Assembly (NCBI GenBank): GCA_910584125.1
Contig: CAJTXU010000028.1
Span: 1 to 37,110, forward strand
Reading direction: 5' to 3'
Origin: an uncultured Muribaculaceae bacterium
Lineage (GTDB): Bacteria > Bacteroidota > Bacteroidia > Bacteroidales > Muribaculaceae
DNA length: 37,110 nucleotides
The translations under genes and the position numbers were made by a program. Under the pieces are notes generated by a model that was not told where the DNA came from, made no database searches, and saw nothing but the letters and a program-made list of their open reading frames with translations. Positions 26,021-35,123 of the stretch are shown piece after piece (within the stretch, counting starts at the first letter, position 1; the number at the start of each line of letters is the position of its first letter).

Positions 26021-26650
26021 CTACTTGTTGTAGTGGGTCATGGCGAAGTCGGGGCCGGAGAGGCAGAAGGCCTTGATGGCGTCGACGGCTTTCTTGGTCA
26101 CCTCGGGCATCTTCTCCATCTCCTCAGGCGGGAATTTGCCAAGCACGTAGTCGATCTGGCCGCCGCGCGGAAAACCGTTGCCTATGCCTATGCGCAGACG
26201 CGCGTAGGCCTGCGTGCCCAGCTCGGAGGCGATGTTCTTCAGACCGTTGTGCCCGGCGTCGGAGCCCTGCTTGCGCATACGGATCGAGCCGAAGGGGATG
26301 GCCATGTCGTCGACCACCACGAGCAGGTTCTCAAGGGGCAGTTTCTCGTGGTTCATCCAGTATCGGACGGCGACGCCGCTGAGGTTCATGAAAGTCGAGG
26401 GTTTCAGCACGAGGAGCTCGCAGTTCTTGACGCGCACCCTGGTCATGTCGCCGTAACGCTTCGACTCGAACGTCACGCCGGCGTCGGCGGCGAGTGCGTC
26501 GGCCACGATGAAGCCGGCGTTATGGCGCGTGTCGACATATTCGGGACCCATGTTCCCGAGGCATGTAATCAGAAAACGTTTCATATCAGGATCAGTGTTG
26601 TCGGCGGGACGGCGACGGCCGAGGCCCGCCAGCCAGTTCAGAAAATTCAT
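26021..26650 (-). CDS. pth: Peptidyl-tRNA hydrolase
   Basis: 209 residues from the ATG at 26650; a shorter start at residue 23 (MKRFLITCLGNMG) would give the common 187-residue form, so the first 22 residues may be an extension or untranslated. Catalytic and binding residues are visible: TRHNAGF (catalytic His), FMNLSGVAV (Asn), VVDDMAIPFG (Asp) and GHNGLKNI. It frees tRNA from peptidyl-tRNA that dropped off ribosomes. It lies downstream of rplY on the same strand, but a terminator and a repeat array separate them. Confidence 0.93.
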   Translation of the reverse strand: MNFLNWLAGLGRRRPADNTDPDMKRFLITCLGNMGPEYVDTRHNAGFIVADALAADAGVTFESKRYGDMTRVRVKNCELLVLKPSTFMNLSGVAVRYWMNHEKLPLENLLVVVDDMAIPFGSIRMRKQGSDAGHNGLKNIASELGTQAYARLRIGIGNGFPRGGQIDYVLGKFPPEEMEKMPEVTKKAVDAIKAFCLSGPDFAMTHYNK

Positions 26651-26655
26651 ATTGG

Positions 26656-26960
26656 TGGGTAAGTAATAAGTAAAAAGTAATAAGTAAAAAGTAATAAGTA
26701 AAAAGTATTAAGTAATAAGTAAAAAGTAAAAAGTAATAAGTAATAAGTAATAAGTAATAAGTAATAAGTATTAAGTAATATGGGGATGCTGAATGAATAT
26801 CACGTATTACTTCTTACTTCTTACTTCTTACTTCTTACTTCTTACTTCTTACTTCTTACTTCATACTTCATACTTCATACTTCTTACTTCATACTTCATA
26901 CTTCTTACTTCATACTTCTTACTTCTTACTTCATACTTCATACTTATCACTTCTTACTTG
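26656..26960. repeat. Inverted heptad-repeat array 1
   Basis: The left arm (26656-26780) is built of 7-bp units AAGTAA(T/A). After a spacer of about 25 bp the right arm (26805-26960) is built of 7-bp units TACTTC(T/A), the complementary polarity. The two arms can form a long imperfect hairpin. It lies between the rplY terminator and pth. A short ORF in the right arm only reflects the repeat. Confidence 0.85.
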
Positions 26961-26973
26961 TAATTGCGTGATT

Positions 26974-27008
26974 AAAAAAACATCATGCCCTCGTGAGGGG
27001 GCATGATG
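26974..27008 (-). terminator. Rho-independent terminator of rplY
   Basis: On the minus strand, CATCATGCCC (27008-26999) pairs with GGGCATGATG (26990-26981), followed by seven T residues (A run 26974-26980). It is a textbook intrinsic terminator 28 bases after the rplY stop. Confidence 0.85.
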
Positions 27009-27036
27009 CGTGTTGCTGTAAGCGGGTTCGGGCGGA

Positions 27037-27690
27037 TTACGCCTCGGCTGCCTTTGCTGCGGCGCCACGTGCGGCACGCGTGAGCTGCACGGCGCAGACA
27101 ACGGCGTTCTTGGCGTTCATCAGTTCGAGGCCCTCGAAGTGGAGGTCGCCGACTGCGAGCGACTTGCCCAGGCCGAGATTGTCGACATTGACGACGAGGC
27201 GCTCGGGAATCTCGCTGTAGATGGCTTTCACCTTGAGCTTGCGCATCGAGAGGGTGAGCTTACCACCGGCCTTCACACCCTCGGCGTGACCCTCGATCTG
27301 GACGGGAACCTCCATCACGATGGGCTTGTCGGGATATACCTGGAGGAAGTCGATGTGGAGCAGCGTGTCCTTGACGGGCTGGAACTGGAGTTCCTTCATC
27401 ACTGCCTTGACCTCCTCGCCGTTGAGGTTGATGTCGACCTCGAAGATGTCGGGAGTGTAGACGAGCTTGCGGACGTCCTCGGCCTTCACCACGATGTCGG
27501 TGGTGATGATACCGCGCTTGGCGTCGATCTCGACGAGTTTCTGGCCTGCCTTGAGCGTGCCGTTGTAGGGGAGCTCGACGAGCTCGCCGCCGTTGATCAC
27601 TGCGGGAATCTTACCCTCTTTGCGGATGGCCTTCACGGCCTTCTTGCCGAGCTCTGTGCGAGGCTCGGCGTTGAGCTGGAATTTCTTCAT
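27037..27690 (-). CDS. rplY: 50S ribosomal protein L25/general stress protein Ctc
   Basis: The protein has 217 residues. The N-terminal L25 domain (KAVKAIRKEGKIPAVINGG) binds 5S rRNA and is followed by the TL5/CTC C-terminal beta domain (VMEVPVQIEGHAEGVKAGG). An Ala-rich tail (ARGAAAKAAEA) ends it. It has its own promoter and terminator, so it is largely monocistronic. Confidence 0.95.
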   Translation of the reverse strand: MKKFQLNAEPRTELGKKAVKAIRKEGKIPAVINGGELVELPYNGTLKAGQKLVEIDAKRGIITTDIVVKAEDVRKLVYTPDIFEVDINLNGEEVKAVMKELQFQPVKDTLLHIDFLQVYPDKPIVMEVPVQIEGHAEGVKAGGKLTLSMRKLKVKAIYSEIPERLVVNVDNLGLGKSLAVGDLHFEGLELMNAKNAVVCAVQLTRAARGAAAKAAEA

Positions 27691-27806
27691 TTCAGTCTTA
27701 AAGTTGTGTTACTCAAAATAAGTTTGCTCCGTGCATTATGCTCGGGCTCGGACCGCCGAGGCGGCTCCGACAAATTTCCCATCACACTGTTTGCCCTAAA
27801 GCGCCG

Positions 27807-27838
27807 CAAAGTTAATAAAAATCCGCGACACAGACAAA
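27807..27838 (-). promoter_or_regulatory. Promoter of rplY
   Basis: On the minus strand TTTG (27838-27835), 20-bp spacer, TAACTTTG (27814-27807). It predicts a 5' leader of about 110 bases with a GCC-rich hairpin near 27757. Confidence 0.7.
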
Positions 27839-27847
27839 TAATTAACC

Positions 27848-28050
27848 AAGTAATAAGTATGAAGTAATAAGTAATACGGGGGAAGTAATGCGGGAAGTAA
27901 TAAGTATGAAGTAATAAGTAATACGGGGGAAGTAATAAGTAATACGGGGGAAGTAATAAGTGTGAAGTAATAAGTAATACGGGGGAATGTTTAAAAGTTT
28001 ACCGTATTACCGTATTACCGTATTACTTATTACTTATTACTTATTTTATT
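27848..28050. repeat. Inverted heptad-repeat array 2
   Basis: Left-arm units AAGTAAT, AAGTATG and AAGTAAT-ACGGGGG alternate, then a centre near 27988-28000 (TTTAAAAGTTTA) and right-arm units (C)CGTATTA and CTTATTA of opposite polarity. It lies at the 3' end of the TPR gene and just upstream of the rplY promoter. Confidence 0.8.
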
Positions 28051-28052
28051 AT

Positions 28053-30008
28053 TTATTTCATGCGTTTGAGCAGGTTGTAGGAGGGTAGCACGCCGAGTTC
28101 GCCGGCCTTGCTGAGGTCGGCGAAGGCCTGGCGGCGGTTGCCCATGCGCAGGTAGGTGACGCCCCGGTTGTATAGGGCCTCGGCAAACTGCGGGTCGACC
28201 GCGAGGGCCTCGCCGTAGCAGCGTAGGGCCGAGGTGAAGTCGCCCGCGGAGTAGTAGATGTTGCCCTTGTTGTGCCAGGCGTATACGAGCCTCGGGTTGA
28301 GGCGCAGCGCGGAGTCGTAGTCGGCCAGGGCGAGGGGTATCTGCTTGGGGTCGCCCGACATCTGGCGCGCGTATGCCCGCTCGAGATATGCCACGGTGAA
28401 CTCAGGGTAGAGGGCAATGGCCTTGTCGAGGGCGCGGACGGCTGCCTCGGTGTCCTTGAGCATGACGCGGGCCACGCCGAGCGCGAGCCAGTCGGCCGGC
28501 CGCTCGCTGGCGGCCGCCGTCTGCTCGAGCTGGTCGGCCATGGCGAACATCCGTTCGTATTCCTCGGACGAGAGGACCGGGTCGGGGGTCAGATACATCT
28601 TCTGGCCGATGTACATGGCGCGGTTGAAATCGTCGAGCTCGCGAAACCAGTTTGAGGTCGCTTTGAGCGACTGCGGGGCGTCGGTGAACGAGACGAAGTA
28701 TGCCGGGGCGAGGTCGACGTTGACGTCGCGGTCCTGCACGCGGCCCTTGATGCGGTCGTTATACGCCAGCTGTGTCTGCGAGGCGCTGCCCACGGTGACG
28801 AGCTGGTTGAAGCGGTCCATAATCTCCTCCTCGGTCTCGGGCGAGTCGGGCGTACCGCTGTTGGCCGTCCCGGCCTGGATGGCGGGGCGGTCGAGCGGGT
28901 TGCGCTCCGGGTTGCGGACGTAAGCGCGCACGAGCTCGTCGCCACGGTGCATGCTCTCGACCGCCGCCCGCGTGTTGCCCATCTTGTCGAAAGCCATGGC
29001 GCGCGCGTAATACGCCGGGTAGAAGCGCGGATAGCGCGCTATGATGGCGTTGAAGTCCGCGACGGCCTCGCGCGGTTCGTCGCGTTCGAGATTGACCAGA
29101 CCCAGATTGTAACGGGCGTGGAAATTGTCGGGTTCGAGGCGCAGCACCTCGGCGAAGTCGGCGGCGGCGCGGCCGAGGTCCTTGACCTCATAGCGCAGCA
29201 GGGCGCGGTTGAAGAGCGCCGCCGGGTTGTATGGCTCGAGCTCGAGGGTATAGTTGTAGTCGGCCATGGCGCCGAAATAGTCGTCGAGGTTGTAGCGGAT
29301 GAAGGCGCGGTTGAGGTAATAGTCGGCCTCGTGGGGCTTGAGGCGTATGGCCTCGTCCATGTCGGCCAGGGCCGCCTCCCAGTTCTTCTGGCGGACCTCG
29401 ATGTCGGCGCGGACGAGATAGGGCTGCAGCGACGTGCGCGACAGCTCGATTGCCTTCGAGATGTCGGCAAGGGCTGCCACCGTGTCGCCCTGCAGCACGC
29501 GGAGCCGGCCGCGGGCCGTGTAGCCGTCGTCGAACCTCGGGTAGAGCCGCAGCAGGGCGGCGAACGTCGAGTCAGCCCCCGCGTAGCGCCCCAGCTCGGT
29601 CTCGGCCACCGACTTGTAGAAAAGGAAATACTTGTCCTGCGGATTGTAGCGCAGGCCTATGTCGTAGTCCTCGACGGCCAGCGAGTCCTTGCCCAGCGAC
29701 TGGCGCACGAACCCGCGCAGCTTGTAGGTCTCGGTGCGGAACTTGTTGCGCTCGATCGATAGGGTGCAGTCTTCCTCGGCCCCCTCCAGGTCTTCGAGCT
29801 GCATCTTGGCGAAGGCGCGCAGATAATACGGCTCGGCCATGTAGGGCTTGGCCTTGATGGCCTGGTTGAAATACTGGATGGAGAGCATGTAGTCGTCCAT
29901 CGACAGCACGTTGCGGCCGATGTTCATCACCTGCTCGGCGTCGACCTGCGCGAATGCCGCGAGAGCCGACACAAAGGCACTGACTGTTAGAGCGAGGCGT
30001 TTCTTCAT
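28053..30008 (-). CDS. Secreted or periplasmic TPR protein
   Basis: The protein has 651 residues. A signal peptide (MKKRLALTVSAFVSALAAFAQ) is followed by at least ten TPR-type helix pairs, for example KPYMAEPYYLRAFAKMQLED and NPAALFNRALLRYEVKD, with a break around residues 370-440 and a second TPR block at about 500-640. It is likely a periplasmic scaffold; the partner is unknown. It is divergent from the NDH-2 gene. Confidence 0.85.
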   Translation of the reverse strand: MKKRLALTVSAFVSALAAFAQVDAEQVMNIGRNVLSMDDYMLSIQYFNQAIKAKPYMAEPYYLRAFAKMQLEDLEGAEEDCTLSIERNKFRTETYKLRGFVRQSLGKDSLAVEDYDIGLRYNPQDKYFLFYKSVAETELGRYAGADSTFAALLRLYPRFDDGYTARGRLRVLQGDTVAALADISKAIELSRTSLQPYLVRADIEVRQKNWEAALADMDEAIRLKPHEADYYLNRAFIRYNLDDYFGAMADYNYTLELEPYNPAALFNRALLRYEVKDLGRAAADFAEVLRLEPDNFHARYNLGLVNLERDEPREAVADFNAIIARYPRFYPAYYARAMAFDKMGNTRAAVESMHRGDELVRAYVRNPERNPLDRPAIQAGTANSGTPDSPETEEEIMDRFNQLVTVGSASQTQLAYNDRIKGRVQDRDVNVDLAPAYFVSFTDAPQSLKATSNWFRELDDFNRAMYIGQKMYLTPDPVLSSEEYERMFAMADQLEQTAAASERPADWLALGVARVMLKDTEAAVRALDKAIALYPEFTVAYLERAYARQMSGDPKQIPLALADYDSALRLNPRLVYAWHNKGNIYYSAGDFTSALRCYGEALAVDPQFAEALYNRGVTYLRMGNRRQAFADLSKAGELGVLPSYNLLKRMK

Positions 30009-30113
30009 ATGCTTAGAACGTCGGCGGGACGTTTCCTATTGTTCAGCACAAACCAAATGACGCGCGACACGTTAACCATATAGGCGCGCCCGTCAGCGCG
30101 CGTCACGTAAGTT

Positions 30114-31379
30114 ATGGAAAAGGTCGTAATAATCGGAGGCGGATTCGCTGGACTCAATCTCTGCAAGAAGCTCGATCCGCGCAAATATGAGATATGTCTC
30201 GTCGACAGGAACAATTTCCATTGTTTCCCGCCGCTGTTCTATCAGATAGCGTCGTCCGGCCTCGTGCCCGCCAACATATGCTTCCCGTTCCGCCGGGAGT
30301 TCAAGAAGAAGAGGAACGTCTCCTACCACATGGGCCACGTCAAGAATATCGACCTCGCGGCCCGTACGGTCACAACCAGTTATGAGACCATCACGTTCGA
30401 CAGGCTCGTGCTCGCCGCCGGCGCCACCAACAACTACTTCGGCATGAAGCCGCTGGCCGAGGCGACCTACGGCATCAAGACCGTGGCCGAGGCGTCGCAC
30501 ACCCGCGACGAGATTCTCGACCGGCTTGAGCGCGGGGCCCTGTGCAAGGACCGCGAGCGTCGCCGCCAGCTGCTCAGCTTCCTCGTGGTGGGCGGCGGCC
30601 CGTCGGGCGTCGAGATCGCCGGCGCCTTGGGCGAGATGAAGAAATACATCCTCAGCAAGGAATATCCGGAGCTCGAGCCCGACGACATGACCATCACCCT
30701 GGTCGAAGGCACCTCCGAACTGCTCGGCGCCATGAGCCCCAAGGCGCGCTCCAAGGCCCTCGAGGGGCTGCGCCAGCTGATGGTCAACGTCAGGCTCGAC
30801 ACTATGATGAAAGACTATACCGACAAATACGTCACCTTCGCCGACGGCAGCCGCGAATACTACGAGACGCTGATATGGACGGCCGGAGTCTGCGGCGAGC
30901 CCATGCCGGGCCTGCCGCCCGAGACGGTGGGGCGCGGCGGCCGCGTCATCGTCGACGAGTTCAACCGCGTCGTCGGCCACGAGGACATACTCATGGCCAT
31001 AGGCGACATCGCCCTGATGCAGACAGACGGTTATCCCAAGGGGCACCCGCAGATGGCCCAGCCCGCCATACAGCAGGCCCGCAACCTTGCCCGCAACCTC
31101 AACGAAGGGGCGTTCACCCACCCGTTCGTCTACAAAAACAAAGGTTCCATGGCCACCATCGGCAAGAACAAGGCCGTGGCCGACATCGGCGGTCTGTCGT
31201 TCGGCGGCTTCTTCGCCTGGCTGATATGGCTGGCCATACACCTTATCTCGATACTGGGCATGCGCAACAAGCTGTCGGTGCTCGTCAACTGGTTCTGGAA
31301 CTACATGTTCTACAACACCTCCCTGCGCCTGCTGCTGCGGCCCACGAAGTTCCCGCTCCGCCGGCACTGGGCCGATTAA
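30114..31379 (+). CDS. ndh: Type II NADH:quinone oxidoreductase
   Basis: The protein has 424 residues. The FAD-binding GGGFAGLNLCKKL motif is at 8-20, an NAD-binding LVVGGGPSGVEIAGALGEM near 158-176, and the conserved AIGDIALMQ flavin-contact region at about 299. The C-terminal helix-rich membrane segment ends with NWFWNYMFYNTSLRLLLR. It passes electrons from NADH to menaquinone without proton pumping. The META lipoprotein and S4 genes follow closely (26 and 10 bases) and may be co-transcribed. Confidence 0.92.
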   Translation: MEKVVIIGGGFAGLNLCKKLDPRKYEICLVDRNNFHCFPPLFYQIASSGLVPANICFPFRREFKKKRNVSYHMGHVKNIDLAARTVTTSYETITFDRLVLAAGATNNYFGMKPLAEATYGIKTVAEASHTRDEILDRLERGALCKDRERRRQLLSFLVVGGGPSGVEIAGALGEMKKYILSKEYPELEPDDMTITLVEGTSELLGAMSPKARSKALEGLRQLMVNVRLDTMMKDYTDKYVTFADGSREYYETLIWTAGVCGEPMPGLPPETVGRGGRVIVDEFNRVVGHEDILMAIGDIALMQTDGYPKGHPQMAQPAIQQARNLARNLNEGAFTHPFVYKNKGSMATIGKNKAVADIGGLSFGGFFAWLIWLAIHLISILGMRNKLSVLVNWFWNYMFYNTSLRLLLRPTKFPLRRHWAD

Positions 31380-31405
31380 ACCTTTGGCGGCGCAGGCCGT
31401 CCTAA

Positions 31406-32314
31406 TTGAATAGATACAAAAAGATGAAGATCATGAGAAAAAAGATATGCAGACATATCGCGCCCGCGCTGTCGGCCGCGGCTATGGCCGTGGTGCTGGC
31501 GGGCTGCGGCATCTTCGGCAAGCCGAAGACCGAGATAACACCCCAGCTGCCCGACGACCGCGAGAGCATAGCCAAAAGCAAGGAGCAGAAAGTATACACG
31601 CCCGAGGAGCTGAAGCGTGGCGTCGTCAAGGGCGACTGGGCCATAGAGTCGGTCTACGGCAAGAAGGCGGTGGGGGAGGACTCTCCCTTCATCAAATTCG
31701 TGCCCTCGGAGAAGAAGATGTATGGCAACAACGGCTGCAACGTCATCAACGCCGGCTACGTCTACAACGCGGCCGACTCGACCATCAGCTTCGACCACGT
31801 GGCCTCGACTATGCGCATGTGCGGCAAGGAGGGGCTCACCGACTACGAGATCAACACCGCGCTCGGCGCGACGCGGTTCTACACCTGGCGGGTGCAGGAC
31901 TCGGACTATTACCTGACCTTCTACGACGAGTCGCGGCGCGAGATCATGGTGCTGATGCACCAGAACTTCGAGTTCCTCAACGGCACGTGGCGCGTGAGTG
32001 CCATCAACGGTCAGCCCGTCAACGTCGAGGACATGAAGCTCGTGCTTGACGTCGACGAAGGCAAGCTGCACGGCAACACGGGCTGCAACATCATCAACGG
32101 CGATCTGGAGACCGACATGGACCACCCGAACTCAATATCGTTCAGCGGCATAGCCATGACGCGCATGGCATGCCCCGACCCGACTCACGAGACGGCGCTC
32201 GTCGTGGCGCTCGAGGAGGTTTCGGCCGCGCGTCCCGTTTCAGGCAACGAGGTCGTGCTCTACGACGACCGTCAGAAGAACGTGCTCACGCTCGTCAGAA
32301 CCACCGACAAGTGA
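31406..32314 (+). CDS. META-domain lipoprotein
   Basis: 302 residues from the first ATG; the ATG at 31433 (MRKKICRHIAPALSAA) gives 293 and is the natural start of a signal peptide ending in the lipobox VLAGC. Two HslJ/META-like domains follow: WAIESVYGKKAVGED...GNNGCNVIN (about 70-180) and GTWRVSAINGQPVNVED...GNTGCNIING (about 190-300). Family members are outer-membrane-associated and linked to stress or novobiocin resistance; the precise role is unknown. Confidence 0.85.
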   Translation: MNRYKKMKIMRKKICRHIAPALSAAAMAVVLAGCGIFGKPKTEITPQLPDDRESIAKSKEQKVYTPEELKRGVVKGDWAIESVYGKKAVGEDSPFIKFVPSEKKMYGNNGCNVINAGYVYNAADSTISFDHVASTMRMCGKEGLTDYEINTALGATRFYTWRVQDSDYYLTFYDESRREIMVLMHQNFEFLNGTWRVSAINGQPVNVEDMKLVLDVDEGKLHGNTGCNIINGDLETDMDHPNSISFSGIAMTRMACPDPTHETALVVALEEVSAARPVSGNEVVLYDDRQKNVLTLVRTTDK

Positions 32315-32324
32315 CCGCCGCCCT

Positions 32325-32744
32325 ATGGAAGAGAGAGTAGACAAATGGCTGTGGGCGATGCGCGTGTTCAAGACGCGCACCATAGCCACCGACGCCTGCA
32401 AGAAAGGCAGGGTCATGATGGGCGGCGTGGCCGTCAAGCCATCGCGCTGCGTCAAGCCGGGCGACGTGATCGACGTCCGCAAGCCCCCGATCACTTATAC
32501 TTTCCGCGTCAAGGCACTGGCCCCCAACAGGCTCGGCGCCCGGCTCGTGCCCGATTATCTCGAGAACATAACGCCGCAGGCCCAGTACGACCTGCTTGAG
32601 ATGACGCGCATCTCCGGGTTTGTCGACCGCCGCAAAGGCCTCGGCCGTCCCACCAAGCGCGACTCGCGCGAACTGTCGCGCTTCCGCGAGGATTCGTATG
32701 CCGACACGTTCTATCTCGATTTCGAGGATGACGACGAAGAATAA
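32325..32744 (+). CDS. S4-domain RNA-binding protein (Hsp15-like)
   Basis: The protein has 139 residues. An N-terminal S4 domain (ERVDKWLWAMRVFKTRTIAT; KKGRVMMGGVAVKPSRCVKP) matches the Hsp15/HslR type that binds free 50S subunits carrying peptidyl-tRNA. The acidic C-terminus (FEDDDEE) follows a Lys/Arg-rich segment. It follows the META gene after 10 bases. Confidence 0.9.
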   Translation: MEERVDKWLWAMRVFKTRTIATDACKKGRVMMGGVAVKPSRCVKPGDVIDVRKPPITYTFRVKALAPNRLGARLVPDYLENITPQAQYDLLEMTRISGFVDRRKGLGRPTKRDSRELSRFREDSYADTFYLDFEDDDEE

Positions 32745-33003
32745 GTAAGAAGTAAGAAGTAAGAAGTAAGAAGTAAGAAGTAAGAAGTAAGACGTAAGAA
32801 GTAAGAAGTAAGACGTAAGAAGTTATAAGTAAGAAGTAATAAGTAAGAAGTAATAAGTAATAAGTAATAAGTAAGAAGTAAGAAGTAATACGTTGTGGGC
32901 GATAAGTCGTAAGTGATTTATGATTAATTGCTTACGGATAAATAATAACCGTTTCGCATTGCCGTATCACTTATTGCTTCATACTTGTTACTTTCTTATT
33001 ACC
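32743..33003. repeat. Inverted heptad-repeat array 3
   Basis: The left arm (32743-32890) consists mainly of 7-bp units AAGTAAG with some AAGTAAT and a GACGTAA variant. After a centre with looser copies, a degenerate right arm of opposite polarity (CACTTATTGCTTCATACTT.. to 33003) precedes the thrS promoter. It lies at the 3' end of the S4 gene. Confidence 0.75.
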
Positions 33004-33030
33004 TAAGACCTTAGGCTATTTTTGTGATAT
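33002..33030 (+). terminator. Weak terminator-like hairpin
   Basis: CCTAA-GACC-TTAGG is a 5-bp stem at 33002-33015 followed by CTATTTTTG. It could end transcription from the NDH-2 cluster before thrS. Confidence 0.4.
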
Positions 33031-33035
33031 AAGTT

Positions 33036-33066
33036 TTTGCGGATTCGGAAATATTTTGTATCTTTG
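33036..33066 (+). promoter_or_regulatory. Promoter of the thrS-infC-rpmI-rplT operon
   Basis: TTTG (33036-33039), 19-bp spacer, TATCTTTG (33059-33066). The leader before the ATG at 33152 is about 78 bases and contains a CGTGAAC/GTTCACG hairpin that might regulate thrS. Confidence 0.7.
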
Positions 33067-33151
33067 CGCGGATTATTATGCCCGGACGTGAACCGGAAAC
33101 GGCTCGCGTTCACGGCGGTTTAATGTAATAGACTAACAATCAATATAATAT

Positions 33152-35095
33152 ATGATAAATATCACCTTCCCTGACGGAAGCGTAAAGCAATTTGCCGAGG
33201 GCGTGACGCCCCTTCAGGTCGCCGAGAGCATCAGTCCGCGCTTCGCGGCCGACGTTCTGGCGGCTAAAATCAACGGCGAGGAATGGGACATCTCCCGCCC
33301 CGTCGACAAGGACGCCTCGATCGAGCTGTTCAAGTGGGGCGACCCCGAGGGCAAGCACGCCTTCTGGCACTCGTCGGCCCACCTTCTGGCCGAGGCCCTG
33401 CAGGAGCTGTATCCCGGCGTGAAGTTCGGCATCGGCCCCGCGATAGAAAACGGATTCTATTACGACATCGACCCGGGCGAGCACAAGATCACGGCAGAGG
33501 ATTTCCCCAAGATCGAGAAGAAGATGCTCGAGCTCGCCCAGCGCAAGGAGGAGATCAGGCGCGCCGACATATCGAAGGCCGACGCCCTGCGGATGTTCGG
33601 CGACCGTGGCGAGACCTACAAATGCGAGCTCATCAGCGAGCTCGAGGACGGTCACATCACCACCTACACCCAGGGGAATTTCACCGACCTCTGCCGCGGC
33701 CCGCACATCGCGACGACCGCGCCTATCAAGGCCGTGAAGATCACGTCGCTCGCCGGCGCCTACTGGCGCGGCGACGAGAAGCGCCAGCAGCTCGTGCGCG
33801 TATACGGCATCACGTTCCCCAAGAAGAAGATGCTCGACGAGTATCTCGTCCTGCTTGAGGAGGCCAAGAAGCGCGACCACCGCATGCTCGGCAAGGAGAT
33901 GGAGCTCTTTACGTTCTCGCACACCGTCGGAGCCGGTCTGCCCCTGTGGCTGCCCAAGGGAGCCGCGCTGCGTGACCGTCTCGAGCAGTTCCTGCGTAAG
34001 ATTCAGAAGAAATACGGCTATTTGCAGGTCATCACCCCGCATATAGGCAACAAGGCCCTCTATGTCACCTCGGGCCACTGGGCGAAATACGGCAAGGACT
34101 CGTTCCAGCCCATCAAGACTCCGCAGGAGGGCGAGGAATACATGCTCAAGCCGATGAACTGTCCCCACCACTGCGAGATATACAAGGCATACCCGCGCAG
34201 CTACCGCGATCTGCCGCTGCGTTTCGCCGAGTTCGGAACGGTCTACCGCTACGAGCAGAGCGGTGAGCTCCACGGCCTGACGCGCGTGCGCGGATTCACG
34301 CAGGACGATGCCCACCTCTTCTGCGCCCCCGAGCAGATCAAGGACGAGTTCCTCAAGGTGATGGACATCATCCTCTACATCTTCAAGGCCCTCGACTTCC
34401 AGAATTACGAGGCGCAGATATCTCTGCGCGACCCGAAGAACAAGGAGAAATACATCGGATCGGACGAGAACTGGCATCTGGCCGAGAACGCCATCATCGA
34501 GGCGTGCGCCGAGAAGGGCCTCAAGGCCCGTCAGGTGGAGGGCGAGGCCGCGTTCTACGGTCCGAAGCTCGACTTCATGGTCAAGGACGCCATCGGCCGC
34601 CGCTGGCAGTTGGGCACGATCCAGGTGGACTATAACCTCCCCGAGCGGTTCGGCCTTGAATACACCGGCGCCGACAACCAGAAGCACCGTCCGGTCATGA
34701 TCCACCGTGCGCCGTTCGGCTCGATGGAGCGCTTCGTGGCCGTACTGCTCGAGCACACGGCCGGCAAGCTGCCCCTGTGGCTTATCCCCGACCAGTGCGC
34801 CGTGCTTCCGATTTCGGAGAAGTTCAACGACTACGCCCGCCGTGTGGCCGCCGAGCTCGACGCCGAGGGCGTGCGCGCGCTTGTAGACGACCGCAACGAG
34901 AAGATCGGCAAGAAGATCCGCGACAACGAGCTTCGCAAGATTCCCTACATGCTGATTGTCGGCGAGAAAGAGGCCGAGAACGGCGAGGTGTCCGTGCGCA
35001 GGCAGGGCGAGGGCGACAAGGGCACGATGAAAGTCGCCGAGTTCGCGGCTCTGATCAACGACGCGGTGAAGGCGCAGACCGAGCATCAGGCTTAA
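33152..35095 (+). CDS. thrS: Threonyl-tRNA synthetase
   Basis: The protein has 647 residues with the full family layout: TGS domain (1-62), editing domain with HSSAHLLAEAL (73-83), catalytic class II core with zinc-ligand Cys337 in MNCPHHC, motif 2 RFAEFGTVYRYE and FTQDDAHLFC, motif 3 HRAPFGSMERF, and an anticodon-binding domain from about 545. It charges tRNA-Thr. The gene starts the infC-rpmI-rplT cluster, a common bacterial arrangement. Confidence 0.97.
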   Translation: MINITFPDGSVKQFAEGVTPLQVAESISPRFAADVLAAKINGEEWDISRPVDKDASIELFKWGDPEGKHAFWHSSAHLLAEALQELYPGVKFGIGPAIENGFYYDIDPGEHKITAEDFPKIEKKMLELAQRKEEIRRADISKADALRMFGDRGETYKCELISELEDGHITTYTQGNFTDLCRGPHIATTAPIKAVKITSLAGAYWRGDEKRQQLVRVYGITFPKKKMLDEYLVLLEEAKKRDHRMLGKEMELFTFSHTVGAGLPLWLPKGAALRDRLEQFLRKIQKKYGYLQVITPHIGNKALYVTSGHWAKYGKDSFQPIKTPQEGEEYMLKPMNCPHHCEIYKAYPRSYRDLPLRFAEFGTVYRYEQSGELHGLTRVRGFTQDDAHLFCAPEQIKDEFLKVMDIILYIFKALDFQNYEAQISLRDPKNKEKYIGSDENWHLAENAIIEACAEKGLKARQVEGEAAFYGPKLDFMVKDAIGRRWQLGTIQVDYNLPERFGLEYTGADNQKHRPVMIHRAPFGSMERFVAVLLEHTAGKLPLWLIPDQCAVLPISEKFNDYARRVAAELDAEGVRALVDDRNEKIGKKIRDNELRKIPYMLIVGEKEAENGEVSVRRQGEGDKGTMKVAEFAALINDAVKAQTEHQA

Positions 35096-35123
35096 CCCAA
35101 AAAGAAAATACTCTGAACATTTA

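Noticed and set aside
26656..26960. CRISPR array
   Set aside because: Units are 7 bp with no spacers of constant length and no cas genes nearby.
26780..26971. 63-aa ORF of repeated LLTSYF
   Set aside because: It is the translation of the 7-bp repeat; the period is not a multiple of three.
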